DNA of 64,000 bases from Marilutibacter spongiae (GCF_014145325.1 NZ_JACHTF010000009.1:107826-171825); one strand, 5' to 3'. Positions 9,270 through 18,619 are shown, numbered from the stretch's first letter. A program made the numbers and translations. Notes: generated by a model not told the origin, from the letters alone.

Positions 9270-9473
9270 ATGAACGCACGCACAGCCCTGTCGATGATCT
9301 TCCTGGCGCTGGCCCTCGCGGCCTGCGGCAACAAGGGACCGCTGGTCCAGGCACCGGTGGAGGCACCGGTGATCGAAATGCCCGACGAAGCCCCCGCCAC
9401 CGATCCGGTGGACGCGGAGGCCTTGCCGGCCGACCCGGCGTCGGACGAGGACGACGGGTCCGCGACGCGATGA
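9270..9473 (+). CDS. lptM: LPS translocon maturation chaperone LptM (YifL)
   Basis: 67-aa lipoprotein. Signal peptide and lipobox [12 protein letters not shown]; the CGNKGPL start of the mature chain is the hallmark of LptM, which assists disulfide formation and assembly of LptD in the LptDE LPS translocon. The rest is acidic, Pro-rich and probably unfolded. The ATGA overlap with dapF and the order lptM-dapF-DUF484-xerC reproduce the enterobacterial yifL-dapF-yigA-xerC arrangement. Confidence 0.92.
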   Translation: MNARTALSMIFLALALAACGNKGPLVQAPVEAPVIEMPDEAPATDPVDAEALPADPASDEDDGSATR

Positions 9474-10330
9474 ACACGCCCGCCGCCCCGCCCGGGGCCG
9501 GCCTGCGCTTCAGCAAGATGCACGGGGCCGGCAACGACTTCGTCGTGCTCGACCTGCGCGGCGGCCGCCCGTCGCCCGCGCCCGACCTGTGCCGGGCCCT
9601 GGCCGACCGGCACACCGGGGTCGGTTGCGACCAGATCCTCACCATCGAGGATCCGGTATCGCCCGGCGCCGTGGCGGCCTACGGCATCTGGAACGCCGAT
9701 GGGTCGCGCTCGCAGCAGTGCGGCAACGGCGCGCGCTGCGTGGCTGCCTGGCTGGTCCGCGACGGCGCGGCCACCGGCGACCGCTTCGCGCTCGACAGCC
9801 CGGCCGGCCACCACGAGGTGGCGCGCCTCGGCGGCGACCGCTTCCGCGTCGGGATGGGCATGCCCGAGTTCCGCCCCGAGCGCATCCCGCTGCGCGCCTC
9901 CGGCGGCGAGCAGGGGGCCTACGTCGCCGGCGACGCGGCGCTGCCGTCCTTCGGCGCGGTGTCGATGGGCAACCCGCATGCGCTGGTCGAGGTCGAGGAC
10001 ATCGACGCTGCGCCGGTCGCCCGGGTGGGCGCGGCGCTGCAGCGCGACGGCGTGTTCCCGGAGTCGGTGAACGTCGGCTTCGCCCAGGTGGTCGCGCGCG
10101 ACCGGATACGCCTGCGGGTGTACGAGCGCGGCGTGGGCGAGACCCTGGCTTGCGGCAGTGGTGCATGCGCCGCGGCCGTGCTGCTGATGCGGCGCGGTCG
10201 CGTCGACCGCGCCGTCGCCATCGAATTGCCGGGCGGCACGCTGGACATCGAATGGCCCGCCGCCGACGCCTCCGTCGCGATGAGCGGACCGGCCGCATTC
10301 GTTTTCGAAGGAGAATGGCGTGATGAATGA
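9470..10330 (+). CDS. dapF: Diaminopimelate epimerase
   Basis: 286 aa. Converts LL- to meso-diaminopimelate for lysine and peptidoglycan synthesis, in the cytoplasm. The two catalytic thiols are present: Cys84 in QQCGNGARC and Cys228 in [24 protein letters not shown] at the N-terminus and the internal pseudo-symmetry are typical. It overlaps lptM by 4 bp and the next gene by 8 bp, indicating tight co-expression. Confidence 0.97.
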   Translation: MNTPAAPPGAGLRFSKMHGAGNDFVVLDLRGGRPSPAPDLCRALADRHTGVGCDQILTIEDPVSPGAVAAYGIWNADGSRSQQCGNGARCVAAWLVRDGAATGDRFALDSPAGHHEVARLGGDRFRVGMGMPEFRPERIPLRASGGEQGAYVAGDAALPSFGAVSMGNPHALVEVEDIDAAPVARVGAALQRDGVFPESVNVGFAQVVARDRIRLRVYERGVGETLACGSGACAAAVLLMRRGRVDRAVAIELPGGTLDIEWPAADASVAMSGPAAFVFEGEWRDE

Positions 10331-11003
10331 GATCGAGGAGAAGCTGGGCGCACACGAGGTCGCGGCCTGGCTGCGCCGGCATCCCAACTTCCTCCGGCAG
10401 TTCCCCGACCTGGCGATCAGCCTGGTGGTGCCGCGCGACGAAGGCTCCGCGGCATCCCTGGCGAGCTACCAGCTCGACGTCCTGCGCGACAAGAACCGCG
10501 AACTGTCGCGGCGACTGCAGGAACTGTTCGGCAACGCCCAGGAGAACGAACGGCTCGCGGTGCGCACGCACCAGCTCGCGCTGGCACTGATGCGCCAGCA
10601 GAACGCCGCCGACACGCTGAAGGCGATGGCGGCAACCCTGTCGGAGGAGTTCAGCGGCGACCTCGTGCGCCTGGTCATGCTGCAGCCGGTCGCCGGCGTC
10701 GAGGACGCCGACTGGTTGCAGGTCGTGGCGGCCGATGCCGACGCGCTGGCCCCGTTCCGCGACTGCCTGGCCGACGGCGAGCCGATCTGCGGACGCCTGC
10801 AGCCGGAAAAGAACGCGCTGCTCTACGGTCCGCGCGTGGAAGAGGTGCAGTCGTCCGCGTTGCTGCCGCTGCCCGGCGTCGGTCTGGTGGCGGTGGGCAG
10901 CCACGACCCCAACCGCTTCTTCCCCGGCATGGGCACGCTGTTCCTGCGCATGATGGGCGAGTCGCTGGTCGCGGCCCTGGCGCGTTACGCGGACCGCGAC
11001 TGA
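10323..11003 (+). CDS. DUF484 family protein (YigA-like)
   Basis: 226 aa. The N-terminal [19 protein letters not shown] motif and the C-terminal GAF-like region ending [19 protein letters not shown] are diagnostic of DUF484. A coiled segment (residues about 50-85, [28 protein letters not shown]) joins them. The family accompanies xerC in most gammaproteobacteria; its role is unknown. ATG at 10323 is used; GTG at 10320 is an equivalent alternative. It overlaps dapF by 8 bp. Confidence 0.93.
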   Translation: MNEIEEKLGAHEVAAWLRRHPNFLRQFPDLAISLVVPRDEGSAASLASYQLDVLRDKNRELSRRLQELFGNAQENERLAVRTHQLALALMRQQNAADTLKAMAATLSEEFSGDLVRLVMLQPVAGVEDADWLQVVAADADALAPFRDCLADGEPICGRLQPEKNALLYGPRVEEVQSSALLPLPGVGLVAVGSHDPNRFFPGMGTLFLRMMGESLVAALARYADRD

Positions 11004-11040
11004 CGCGGCACGACCCGGCGGGCCCGCCGGCGCCACGACG

Positions 11041-11928
11041 ATGAGCGCGATCGACGACTTCCTGGACCATCTCGCCGTCGAACGGCAGGTGTCCGCGCAC
11101 ACGCTCGACGCCTACCGCCGCGACCTCGCCGCGCTGGGCGACTGGAGCGCGACCCATGGGCTGGACGTGCTGGCCCTGGACGCCGAAGGGGTCCGGGCGT
11201 TCATCGCCGCCGAGCACCGTCGCGGCCTCTCGCCCAAGAGCCTGCAGCGCCGTCTGTCGGCGTGTCGCAGCTTCTACGGCTGGCTGCTCCGCCAGGGCCG
11301 GATCGCCGCCAGCCCGGCCGCCGCGATCCGCGCGCCGAAGGCGCCACGCAAGCTGCCGCAGGTGCTCGATCCCGACGAGGCCAAGGCGCTGGTCGAGGTT
11401 CCGACCGACGCACCGCTGGGCCTGCGCGATCGCGCCCTGCTGGAGCTGTTCTATTCCTCGGGCCTGCGCCTGTCGGAACTGTGCGCGCTGCGCTGGCGCG
11501 ACCTCGACCTGGCCGACGCCCTGGTCACCGTGCTCGGCAAGGGCGGCAAGCAGCGCAGCGTGCCCCTGGGTTCGCACGCGCGCGCGGCGCTCGCCGACTG
11601 GCGCGCGGCCGGCCCGGCGGGCGAGGGCGACCCGGTGTTCCCCGGGCGCAATGGCCCCATCACCCCGCGCGCGGTTCAGCTGCGCCTGCGCAAGCTCGCC
11701 CTGCAACAGGGCCTGTTCAAGCGCGTGCATCCGCACCTGCTGCGGCACTCCTTCGCCAGCCACATCCTCGAATCGTCCGGCGACCTGCGCGGCGTGCAGG
11801 AGCTGCTGGGGCACGCCGACATCGCCACCACGCAGATCTACACCCACCTGGACTACCAGCACCTGGCGCGTGTCTACGACGACGCGCATCCGCGCGCCCA
11901 CCGGCGCCCGACGGACGAAGACGAATAG
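11041..11928 (+). CDS. xerC: Tyrosine recombinase XerC
   Basis: 295 aa. Acts with XerD at dif to resolve chromosome dimers. An N-terminal SAM-like core-binding domain (1-95) is followed by the catalytic domain with Arg143 (SSGLRLSEL), Lys167 (LGKGGKQR), His232-x-x-Arg235 (HPHLLRHSF), His258 (LLGHAD) and nucleophile Tyr267 (QIYTHLD). It follows DUF484 with a 37-bp gap. XerC rather than XerD is favoured by gene context and by the N-terminal [19 protein letters not shown] sequence. Confidence 0.95.
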   Translation: MSAIDDFLDHLAVERQVSAHTLDAYRRDLAALGDWSATHGLDVLALDAEGVRAFIAAEHRRGLSPKSLQRRLSACRSFYGWLLRQGRIAASPAAAIRAPKAPRKLPQVLDPDEAKALVEVPTDAPLGLRDRALLELFYSSGLRLSELCALRWRDLDLADALVTVLGKGGKQRSVPLGSHARAALADWRAAGPAGEGDPVFPGRNGPITPRAVQLRLRKLALQQGLFKRVHPHLLRHSFASHILESSGDLRGVQELLGHADIATTQIYTHLDYQHLARVYDDAHPRAHRRPTDEDE

Positions 11929-12016
11929 GACGCGCCGGCGGCTGAACGGAACCCCGTCCGCCCTTGTCCCCGCGACCGCCAGACCCCATCCAGTCGATTC
12001 GACCCCGGAGACTGCG

Positions 12017-12568
12017 ATGGATCCCAGCCAGAACCCCCACGTATTCCACGCCACCACCATCGTCTCGGTGCGCCGCGACGGGCGCGTCGCGGTCGCCGGC
12101 GATGGCCAGGTCACGCTCGGCAACACGGTGATGAAGTCCAACGCGCGCAAGGTGCGCCGGCTCGGCCGCGATGGCCAGGTGCTCGCCGGCTTCGCCGGTG
12201 CAGCGGCGGACGCGTTCACCCTGTTCGAGCTGTTCGAGGCCAAGCTTGAAAAACACGGCCAGCTGACCCGCGCCGCCGTGGAGATGGCCAAGGACTGGCG
12301 CACCGAGCGTCGCCTGGGCAAGCTCGAGGCCCTGCTCGCGGTCGCCGACAAGGAAACCTCGCTGGTCATCAGCGGCACCGGCGACGTGATCGAGCCCGAG
12401 GACGGCATCATCGCCATCGGCTCGGGCGGCATGTACGCGCTGTCCGCCGCGCGCGCCCTGATGGCGCACACCGCGCTCGACGCGCGCAGCATCGCCAGCG
12501 AAGCGATCAACATCGCCGGCGACGTCTGCATCTACACCAACCGCAACGTAGTGGTCGAAGAGCTGTGA
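12017..12568 (+). CDS. hslV: ATP-dependent protease subunit HslV
   Basis: 183 aa. Peptidase half of the HslVU protease. A 12-residue propeptide ends FHA before Thr13-Thr14; processing would expose Thr13 as the N-terminal nucleophile ([10 protein letters not shown]). [12 protein letters not shown] and the proteasome-beta-like [14 protein letters not shown] motif are intact. The start was set inside a longer open frame that overlaps xerC; GGAG at 12007 precedes it. hslU follows 97 bp downstream. Confidence 0.97.
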   Translation: MDPSQNPHVFHATTIVSVRRDGRVAVAGDGQVTLGNTVMKSNARKVRRLGRDGQVLAGFAGAAADAFTLFELFEAKLEKHGQLTRAAVEMAKDWRTERRLGKLEALLAVADKETSLVISGTGDVIEPEDGIIAIGSGGMYALSAARALMAHTALDARSIASEAINIAGDVCIYTNRNVVVEEL

Positions 12569-12665
12569 TTCGTATGCAGGGATGGGTGGTTCGCGGGAAC
12601 GCGCCGCCATCCCTTCACGCTCGCGTCGAACGCCTCCCCCTCCCCCGACGGATCACCAATCGCAC

Positions 12666-14054
12666 ATGACCAATCACACTTCAGCCACCATGACCCCGCG
12701 CGAGATCGTGCAGGAGCTCGATCGCCACATCGTCGGCCAGCACGCGGCCAAGCGCGCCGTCGCGATCGCGCTGCGCAACCGCTGGCGCCGCGCCCAGCTC
12801 GACGACGCGCTGCGCAACGAGGTCATGCCCAAGAACATCCTCATGATCGGCCCCACCGGCGTCGGCAAGACCGAGATCGCGCGGCGCCTGGCGACCCTGG
12901 CGAACGCGCCCTTCGTGAAGGTCGAGGCGACGCGCTTCACCGAGGTGGGCTACGTCGGCAAGGACGTCGAGCAGATCGTCCGCGACCTCGCCGACACCGC
13001 GGTCAAGCTGTACCGCGAGCAGGCCAAGGCGCGCGTGCGCACCCAGGCCGAGGAGCGCGCCGAGGACCGCATCCTCGACGCCCTGCTGCCGCGCCGCAGC
13101 GGCAATGCGACCTCGTTCGGCTTCAGCGTCGCCGAAGCGGCGAAGGACGAGCCTTCGGCCCAGGCCAATGCCCCCGACGACGCCACCCGCAGCAAGCTGC
13201 GCCGCCAGTTGCGCGCCGGCGAACTGGACGAGCGCGAGATCGAGATCGAGGCCGCCGTCAACGTCGGCGTGGACATCATGGCGCCGCCCGGGATGGAGGA
13301 GATGGGCCAGCAGTTGCGGCAGATGTTCTCGCAGGTTTCCGGCGGCAAGACCCACAAGAAGACCCTGCCGATCAAGGCCGCGCGCAAGCAACTGGTCGAG
13401 GACGAGGCCGCGCGCCTGGTCAACGAGGACGAAGTGCGCGAGGCGGCCATTGAGGCCTGCGAGCAGCACGGCATCGTCTTCATCGACGAGATCGACAAGG
13501 TCGCCAAGCGCGGCGAGAACGTCGGCGGCGGCGACGTCAGCCGCGAGGGCGTGCAGCGGGACCTGTTGCCGCTGGTGGAAGGCTCGACGGTGAGCACCAA
13601 GTACGGCTCGGTCAAGACCGACCACATCCTGTTCATCGCGTCGGGCGCCTTCCACCTGGCCAAGCCCAGCGACCTGATCCCGGAACTGCAGGGGCGCTTC
13701 CCGATCCGGGTGGAGCTGGGCGCGCTCAGCAAGGAGGACTTCGTCCGCATCCTGACCGAGCCGCGCGCCGCGCTGACCACGCAGTACGTCGAGCTGATGA
13801 AGACCGAGGGCCTGGGCCTGTCGTTCACCGACGATGCGATCGACCGGCTCGCCGAGATCGCCGCGACCGTCAACGAGCGCCAGGAGAACATCGGCGCGCG
13901 TCGCCTGCACACGGTGCTCGAGCGCCTGCTCGACGTGCTCAGCTACGAAGCGCCCGACCGCGATGGCCAGGCGGTCGTCATCGACCGCGCCTACGTCGAC
14001 GAGCACCTGGGCGAACTGGTTCAGGATCCCGACCTGAGCCGCTACATCCTCTAG
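12666..14054 (+). CDS. hslU: HslU unfoldase ATPase
   Basis: 462 aa. AAA+ ring that unfolds substrates and feeds them to HslV. Walker A GPTGVGKT at residues 62-69, Walker B FIDEID, sensor regions and the I-domain (about 105-240) are present; the C-terminal DLSRYIL tail is the HslV-activating peptide. Two start codons are possible, 12666 (used) and 12690 (MTPREI); neither has a strong ribosome site. The sequence just upstream (GATCACCAAT...ACCAATCACAC) resembles degenerate copies of the CCAATCA heptamer seen at 22.1 kb. Confidence 0.96.
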   Translation: MTNHTSATMTPREIVQELDRHIVGQHAAKRAVAIALRNRWRRAQLDDALRNEVMPKNILMIGPTGVGKTEIARRLATLANAPFVKVEATRFTEVGYVGKDVEQIVRDLADTAVKLYREQAKARVRTQAEERAEDRILDALLPRRSGNATSFGFSVAEAAKDEPSAQANAPDDATRSKLRRQLRAGELDEREIEIEAAVNVGVDIMAPPGMEEMGQQLRQMFSQVSGGKTHKKTLPIKAARKQLVEDEAARLVNEDEVREAAIEACEQHGIVFIDEIDKVAKRGENVGGGDVSREGVQRDLLPLVEGSTVSTKYGSVKTDHILFIASGAFHLAKPSDLIPELQGRFPIRVELGALSKEDFVRILTEPRAALTTQYVELMKTEGLGLSFTDDAIDRLAEIAATVNERQENIGARRLHTVLERLLDVLSYEAPDRDGQAVVIDRAYVDEHLGELVQDPDLSRYIL

Positions 14055-14308
14055 CGCGAGCCCGTCGCGGCGCAGCGTGATCCGCCACGCGCGCCGCGAA
14101 GCGCGCTGGCCCGCGCCTGTTCGCAGGATCTCGTCGCGTGCTCGGCCGGTGTCCCGGAACAGGGGGACGCCACGACCACGCCGGGGCGCTGTCACGTTTC
14201 CGGAACGCCGGGTTCACGCTGGCCGCCTGTACGACGCTATTGGGGCAACGCCGCCGCGCGACGCATCTCGTCGCGCCGGCCGCAGGGATGCGAAGGAGCC
14301 GCGACGCG

Positions 14309-14632
14309 ATGCCGACCGACAGGGGACGAAGGATCCGCACGGCCATGTCCCGGCGGGGCGTGGGCAAGCACTGCGTCCTGGCGGCGGCGCTGGGCGTGAC
14401 CGAAGGCGCGGTGTCGCGCTGGTGCCAGGGCGGCCCGATGAGCCTGGCCAACGCGATCGCGTTGTGCGAGTACCTGGAGGTGTCCGCCGACTGGCTCTTG
14501 CTGGGAAGGGGCGGCATCGAGGCGGGCGCACGGCGTGGCGTTGACTCCGAACCCCTGCCGTTGCGCGCCCTGAGTGAGAGCACCCGACGGCACCTGAGCC
14601 TGCTGTTGCGCGAGCTCGACTCGCGCGGTTGA
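14309..14632 (+). CDS. XRE-family helix-turn-helix regulator
   Basis: 107 aa. Residues 5-65 form a Cro/CI-type helix-turn-helix (KHCVLAAALGVTEGAVSRW as helices 2-3) followed by LEVSADWLLLGRGG, the usual ending of phage-repressor-like DNA-binding domains. The C-terminal 40 residues carry no known domain. AAGGAG lies 9 nt before the chosen ATG. It stands 119 bp upstream of an unrecognised 308-aa gene, with an inverted repeat between them, which suggests that it regulates that gene, itself or both. The 254 bp before it carry no gene; the stretch around 14150-14215 contains two CCGGAAC motifs. Confidence 0.85.
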   Translation: MPTDRGRRIRTAMSRRGVGKHCVLAAALGVTEGAVSRWCQGGPMSLANAIALCEYLEVSADWLLLGRGGIEAGARRGVDSEPLPLRALSESTRRHLSLLLRELDSRG

Positions 14633-14660
14633 GCGGCACTCAATGCAAAAGAGCGTGGTT

Positions 14661-14676
14661 CAAGCGCTTTCGCTTG
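14661..14676. promoter_or_regulatory. Inverted repeat between XRE gene and 308-aa gene
   Basis: CAAGCG-CTTT-CGCTTG, a perfect 6-bp dyad with a 4-nt spacer, about 75 bp before the next start codon. Could be an operator for the upstream XRE protein or a small hairpin; function is inferred from position only. Confidence 0.4.
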
Positions 14677-14750
14677 TGCCGCCGCGAGCGGGGCCGGGAG
14701 ACTGGCGAAGGCGCCCCGTCCGGGGCTCCGACCAGTCAAAGGAGTTGAAC

Positions 14751-15677
14751 ATGGGACGCTCGAAAAGCATCGAAAGCATGGCCAGGGAGAACGACAAGTT
14801 CAAGGACTTCGTCGCCACCATGCGCAAGGATCTCGACGCGGAAGTCGACAAGCATCGTGAGTTGATCAGGACCTCGGTGAAGGAGCATTACGCACCGTAT
14901 GGCAACGACGACGTGTCCATGCTCATGGGCTCGTTCTCGCACCAGTCCTGCGTCAGCGAATGGAACCTGGACACGATCAACGGGATGATCGATACCTGCC
15001 GCAATGCCCTGCTCGGCGGCGAGAAGCCCAAGGGGACCTCGTCGGACGAGGATGCGGTGGGCGCGACGGAAGCGATCAAGAAGATCGCCGGCATCAACCA
15101 GCTCATCGCCGGTGCCGCGTTCGAGGCCGTGCAGGGCCTGTTGCGGGGCGTCTCTTCCAGGACCTCGATCGAGACCAAGTCGCAGTTCGCCGCCCGGCCG
15201 CTTGCCCCGGGGCTGACGCTGTTCATTTCCGTGGTGGAGAACGGCTACGACAAGAAGCACTTCTTCGGTCGCGAATCGATCGTGCAGACCATCTTCGTCT
15301 TCGACGCGCGCTACTCGCTCGCCGAGGGCAAGAAGCAGGCGGAGATGACCGGGCTGATGGCGCTGTCGAACCTGCTCGAAGCCTTCGCCCAGCAGCTTGC
15401 GCAGGTGTCGCTGCAGATCACCAAGATCGACATCATGGACGAACAGTACGACTTCAAGATGGACCGCCTGGAAGGCATCAGCGAGCGCATCAAGGCGCAG
15501 ATGGGCAAGATCCGCGACGAGATGGCCTCGCTGGGGCGGCCCGCCGAGGACCACGCGGAGGTGCGACGCCTCAACAGCGCCTCCATCCAGGGCGCCCGTG
15601 CGCTCGCGTCGGTGGCGCGCAGCCTGCATGCCTCGCCGGTGCTGGCGGCCGAGCCGGTCGCCCTGCCGCGCAAGTAG
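14751..15677 (+). CDS. Unrecognised 308-aa protein with coiled coil
   Basis: I do not recognise the family. The N-terminal 50 residues are charged and helical; 130-180 contain a hydrophobic small-residue helix (AIKKIAGINQLIAGAAFEAVQGLL); 180-235 look like beta structure (LTLFISVVENGYDKKHFFGRESIVQTIFVFDARYSL); 240-300 is a long amphipathic helix (SNLLEAFAQQLAQVSLQITKI, then MGKIRDEMASLG). No signal peptide or clear membrane span. The start is well supported by AAAGGAG 6 nt upstream. The preceding gene encodes an XRE regulator. Convergent with the cytosine deaminase, separated by a strong palindromic hairpin. Base composition matches the chromosome. Confidence 0.8.
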   Translation: MGRSKSIESMARENDKFKDFVATMRKDLDAEVDKHRELIRTSVKEHYAPYGNDDVSMLMGSFSHQSCVSEWNLDTINGMIDTCRNALLGGEKPKGTSSDEDAVGATEAIKKIAGINQLIAGAAFEAVQGLLRGVSSRTSIETKSQFAARPLAPGLTLFISVVENGYDKKHFFGRESIVQTIFVFDARYSLAEGKKQAEMTGLMALSNLLEAFAQQLAQVSLQITKIDIMDEQYDFKMDRLEGISERIKAQMGKIRDEMASLGRPAEDHAEVRRLNSASIQGARALASVARSLHASPVLAAEPVALPRK

Positions 15678-15732
15678 GTGCGTGCGGGCGGGGTGCGGCG
15701 CCGAACGGGCCCGTACGCCCCGCCCGATCGGG

Positions 15733-15756
15733 GCCTGGCCGCCGCGGCGGCCAGGC
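15733..15756. terminator. Perfect 24-bp palindrome between convergent genes
   Basis: Half-site GCCTGGCCGCCG is followed directly by its reverse complement, midway between the stops of the 308-aa gene (plus) and the deaminase gene (minus). It would fold into a strong hairpin on either transcript; there is no T tract, so it may stop transcription only partly or protect 3' ends. Confidence 0.5.
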
Positions 15757-15765
15757 GGGCGCGAC

Positions 15766-16221
15766 TCAGTCCTCGCCGATGTCCTCGTTCCACACCTCGG
15801 GATGGGCGGCGATCCAGTCGCCCAGCATCGCGATGCAACGCTCGTCGGCCAGGTCGACGACCTGCGTGCCGTTCTCGCGCAGCCAGTCGATGCCGCCGCG
15901 GAAGTTGACCGACTCGCCGACCACCACGGTCCCGATGTTGAACTGCCTGACCAGGCCGCTGCAGTACCAGCAGGGGGCGAGGGTGGTGACCATGATGGTG
16001 TCGCGGTAGCGGCGCTGGCGACCGGCCTTGCGGAAGGCATCGGTCTCGCCATGGACCGAAGGATCGCCCTCCTGCACGCGGCGGTTGTGGCCGCAGCCGA
16101 GCAGGGTGCCGTCGTCGCGATACAGCGCCGCGCCGATCGGGATGCCGCCCTCGGCGAGGCCGGCGCGGGCTTCGTCGATGGCGGTGTCGAGCAGGGCCCG
16201 GTAGTCGGGTGTTTCGATCAT
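15766..16221 (-). CDS. Cytosine deaminase of the yeast Fcy1 type
   Basis: 151 aa zinc-dependent deaminase: HGE at residues 57-59 (His57 ligand, Glu59 proton shuttle) and PCWYC at 83-87 (Cys84, Cys87 ligands). Beyond these motifs the sequence carries features I recall from yeast cytosine deaminase Fcy1: VVVGESVNFRGG, a DERC element and the C-terminal WNEDIGE ending. The closest reaction is therefore cytosine to uracil, distinct from the amidohydrolase CodA of enterobacteria. The start overlaps the GNAT gene stop by 4 bp, so both come from one transcript. Guanine or other base deamination is the main alternative. Confidence 0.85.
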   Translation of the reverse strand: MIETPDYRALLDTAIDEARAGLAEGGIPIGAALYRDDGTLLGCGHNRRVQEGDPSVHGETDAFRKAGRQRRYRDTIMVTTLAPCWYCSGLVRQFNIGTVVVGESVNFRGGIDWLRENGTQVVDLADERCIAMLGDWIAAHPEVWNEDIGED

Positions 16222-16721
16222 CGCGTGTCTCCGGGGTCGGCGGGGCGCAGCATCTCCACGTGCGGGATGCCGTCCTCCAGGTAAGGGGCGGACGCGGGGG
16301 CGAAGCCGTTGCGCGCGTAATAGGCCTGCAGGTGTGACTGGGCCCCGAGCCGGATCGCGGTGCCCGGCCAGCGGCGCAGGGCATGGGCGATGCCTTCGCG
16401 CAGCAGCGGATCGCCCAGCCCCCGGCCCCGCCAGGCCGGCGCGGTCACCACGCGGCCGATGCTGGGTTCGGCGAACGTCGCCGCGCCGTGGCCCAGGCCG
16501 TGCGGCAGGATCCGCAGGTAGGCCGCCAGCGTGCCGTCCTCGCCGATCCCCAGCAGGTGCAACGCGTCGGGATGGCGGTCCTTGCCGTCGATGTCCTGGT
16601 AGGCGCAGGCCTGCTCGACCACGAAGACCTCGCTGCGCAGGCGCAGCAGGTCATAGAGGCGGCCGGGGGACAGCGACTCGAAGGCGTGGGCCTGCCAATC
16701 AAGGGTGGGCGGTGTGTGCAT
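16218..16721 (-). CDS. GNAT acetyltransferase, ElaA-like
   Basis: 167 aa. LYDLLRLRSEVFVVEQACAYQDIDGKD is the ElaA signature; the acetyl-CoA loop is in VVTAPAWRGRGLGDPLL. ElaA proteins are small cytoplasmic N-acetyltransferases of poorly known substrate. Its stop codon overlaps the deaminase start (ATGA). The start region is divergent from ubiE, 74 bp away. Confidence 0.9.
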   Translation of the reverse strand: MHTPPTLDWQAHAFESLSPGRLYDLLRLRSEVFVVEQACAYQDIDGKDRHPDALHLLGIGEDGTLAAYLRILPHGLGHGAATFAEPSIGRVVTAPAWRGRGLGDPLLREGIAHALRRWPGTAIRLGAQSHLQAYYARNGFAPASAPYLEDGIPHVEMLRPADPGDTR

Positions 16722-16783
16722 GCGGACATGATGCCAGTGTCCGCGCCGCCGACGGGGCCGCGACTTTCACGCCCCGGATCGGC

Positions 16784-16789
16784 GACAAT
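16784..16789 (+). promoter_or_regulatory. Leaderless-type -10 box for ubiE
   Basis: GACAAT followed by CGGGGC and the ATG. The same AATCGGGGCATG junction occurs at the DUF493 gene near 33.86 kb, where a good -35 is also present. No clear -35 here. Confidence 0.4.
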
Positions 16790-16795
16790 CGGGGC

Positions 16796-17581
16796 ATGAA
16801 CGAACAGCATTCAACTCCGCCGGACGAGAAGCCGGCCGCCGCGGGCACCACCCACTTCGGCTTTCGCGACGTGCCGGTGGGCGAGAAGCAGAAGCTGGTC
16901 GGCGAGGTCTTCTCCTCGGTCGCCGGCAAGTACGACCTGATGAACGACCTGATGAGCCTGGGCATCCATCGGGTCTGGAAGCGCTATTTCGTGTCGACCG
17001 CGCAGGTGAAGCGCGGGGATCGCGTGCTCGACCTGGCCGGCGGCACCGGCGACATCGCGCTCCTGCTGCGCGATCGCGTCGGCGAGACCGGCAGCATCGT
17101 GCTGGGCGACATCAACGGCGAGATGCTGCGCGTGGGGCGCGACCGGATGACGGACAAGGGCCGCGTCGGCGGCTTCGAGTACGTGCAGGTGAACGCCGAG
17201 AAGCTGCCGTTCCCGGACGCCAGCTTCGACCTGGTCACCATCGCCTTCGGCCTGCGCAACGTGACCGACAAGGATGCCGCGCTGCGCGAGATGCACCGGG
17301 TGCTGAAGGTCGGCGGGCAGGCCCGGGTACTGGAGTTCTCCGAAGTCACCGCCGACTGGTTCAAGCCGGTCTACGACTTCCATTCGTTCAAGGTGCTGCC
17401 TGCGCTGGGCCGCCTGTTCGCGGGCGATTCCGACAGCTACCAGTACCTGGCCGAGAGCATCCGCAAGCATCCGCCGCAGGCCGAACTGCAGGCGATGATG
17501 GAGGCCGCCGGCTTCGCGCGCTGCCGCTATCGCAACCTGTCGGGCGGCATCTGCGCGATCCACACCGGCTACAGGGTCTAG
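16796..17581 (+). CDS. ubiE: Ubiquinone/menaquinone methyltransferase UbiE
   Basis: 261 aa class I SAM methyltransferase for the C-methylation step of ubiquinone synthesis. TTHFGFRDVPVGEKQKLVGEVFSSVAGKYDLMNDLMS at the N-terminus, the SAM loop DLAGGTGDIA and the C-terminal NLSGGICAIHTGYR ending are diagnostic. The N-terminus carries about 15 extra polar residues compared with short homologues. ATG is preceded by a -10 box 6 nt away, suggesting leaderless translation. Single gene with a 59-bp gap to the next. Confidence 0.96.
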   Translation: MNEQHSTPPDEKPAAAGTTHFGFRDVPVGEKQKLVGEVFSSVAGKYDLMNDLMSLGIHRVWKRYFVSTAQVKRGDRVLDLAGGTGDIALLLRDRVGETGSIVLGDINGEMLRVGRDRMTDKGRVGGFEYVQVNAEKLPFPDASFDLVTIAFGLRNVTDKDAALREMHRVLKVGGQARVLEFSEVTADWFKPVYDFHSFKVLPALGRLFAGDSDSYQYLAESIRKHPPQAELQAMMEAAGFARCRYRNLSGGICAIHTGYRV

Positions 17582-17640
17582 GCGCGTAACCGCGGGGCAC
17601 GCCGGGACGAATCCGTCCCCGAGCCCCGTGGAGCGCCGCC

Positions 17641-18537
17641 ATGCCCGACCCGACCGGAGTCCCCTCCGAAGCCATCGCCGACCCTGCGTGCCAACGCATG
17701 GAGGCGCGCGCGTGGGCGTTCGCCGCGGCGGTGCTGGTGCTGTTGCTGCTGTGGTTCGGGGCGATGGGGTTCCTGCCGTTCTCGGCGGAGCTGCTGGTGG
17801 AGCGTGCCGGTTTGTCGCCGGCGAGTGCCCACGCCGTGGCCACCGCGCTCGGCGCGGTCCAGATCGTGCTGGGCCTGGGCCTGCTGCCGGTCTGGCCCGA
17901 TCGCGTCCGCGGCCGGGTGGCCCTGGCGGTGGCGGCGTTCTGGTGGCTGCAGATGCCGGCCCTGGCCTCGCCGGCGATGTGGGTCGACGCCGTGCCCTAC
18001 GACGGCTTCCCGTTCCTGGGCGCGGGACAGGGACTGCTCAAGCACCTGGGCCTGGGGGCGCTCGGATTCGGGCTCTGGGCGCACTGGAACGGAACGCGGG
18101 GAGGGCGGCGCTGGGCTCTGCGCGGCCTGTGGGCGGGGCAGCTGCTGGTACTGGCGTGGATCGGGCTGCTCAAGTTCACTGCCTATGAAGCGCGCGGCGT
18201 GGAAGGGCTGATGCGCAACAGCCCGTTGTTCGCCTGGCTCTACGAGGGCCTCGACGTGCAGGGCGCGTCCAACCTGATCGGCGTCGTCGAGCTCGCGACC
18301 GCGGCGCTCATCGGCCTGTGGCTGTGGCAACCGCGCTGGGCACTGCCGGGGCTGGCGATGGCCGTGGCCACCTATGCCCTGACCACCGGCTTCCTGTTCA
18401 GCACGCCTGCCTGGGCCCCGGGGCACGGATTTCCCTACGTGGCCGGCAGCGGGCAGTTCCTGCTCAAGGACCTGGGCCTGCTGGCCGGCGCGCTGGTGCT
18501 GGTGGCCGCCGCCCGCCGGGCGGATACGCGCGCCTGA
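17641..18537 (+). CDS. DUF417/RclC-like multi-pass membrane protein
   Basis: 298 aa, about eight hydrophobic segments. The C-terminal half has the DUF417 (YkgB/RclC) pattern: WIGLLKFTAYEARGVEGLMRNSPLFAWLY, an acidic residue in GVVELATAA, a FLFSTPAW segment and GSGQFLLKDLGLL. The N-terminal half contains weaker counterparts (GAMGFL...GAVQIVLG, then GAGQGLLKHLGLGALG), so the protein looks like a tandem duplication of the fold. RclC is linked to reactive chlorine resistance in E. coli; the role here is unproven. GGAGCG lies 7 nt before the ATG. Confidence 0.75.
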   Translation: MPDPTGVPSEAIADPACQRMEARAWAFAAAVLVLLLLWFGAMGFLPFSAELLVERAGLSPASAHAVATALGAVQIVLGLGLLPVWPDRVRGRVALAVAAFWWLQMPALASPAMWVDAVPYDGFPFLGAGQGLLKHLGLGALGFGLWAHWNGTRGGRRWALRGLWAGQLLVLAWIGLLKFTAYEARGVEGLMRNSPLFAWLYEGLDVQGASNLIGVVELATAALIGLWLWQPRWALPGLAMAVATYALTTGFLFSTPAWAPGHGFPYVAGSGQFLLKDLGLLAGALVLVAAARRADTRA

Positions 18538-18583
18538 CCCCGCCCCGGCCCTTCCGGGCCATGCCCCGCCGGAGACGAGACGC

Positions 18584-18589
18584 TACACT
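18584..18589 (+). promoter_or_regulatory. -10 box of M1 aminopeptidase gene
   Basis: TACACT 30 nt before the ATG, identical to the lptM -10 box; gives a leader of roughly 25 nt. No convincing -35. Confidence 0.35.
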
Positions 18590-18619
18590 CGGGGGCTTGT
18601 CAGTTGCCGTGAGTCGTCC

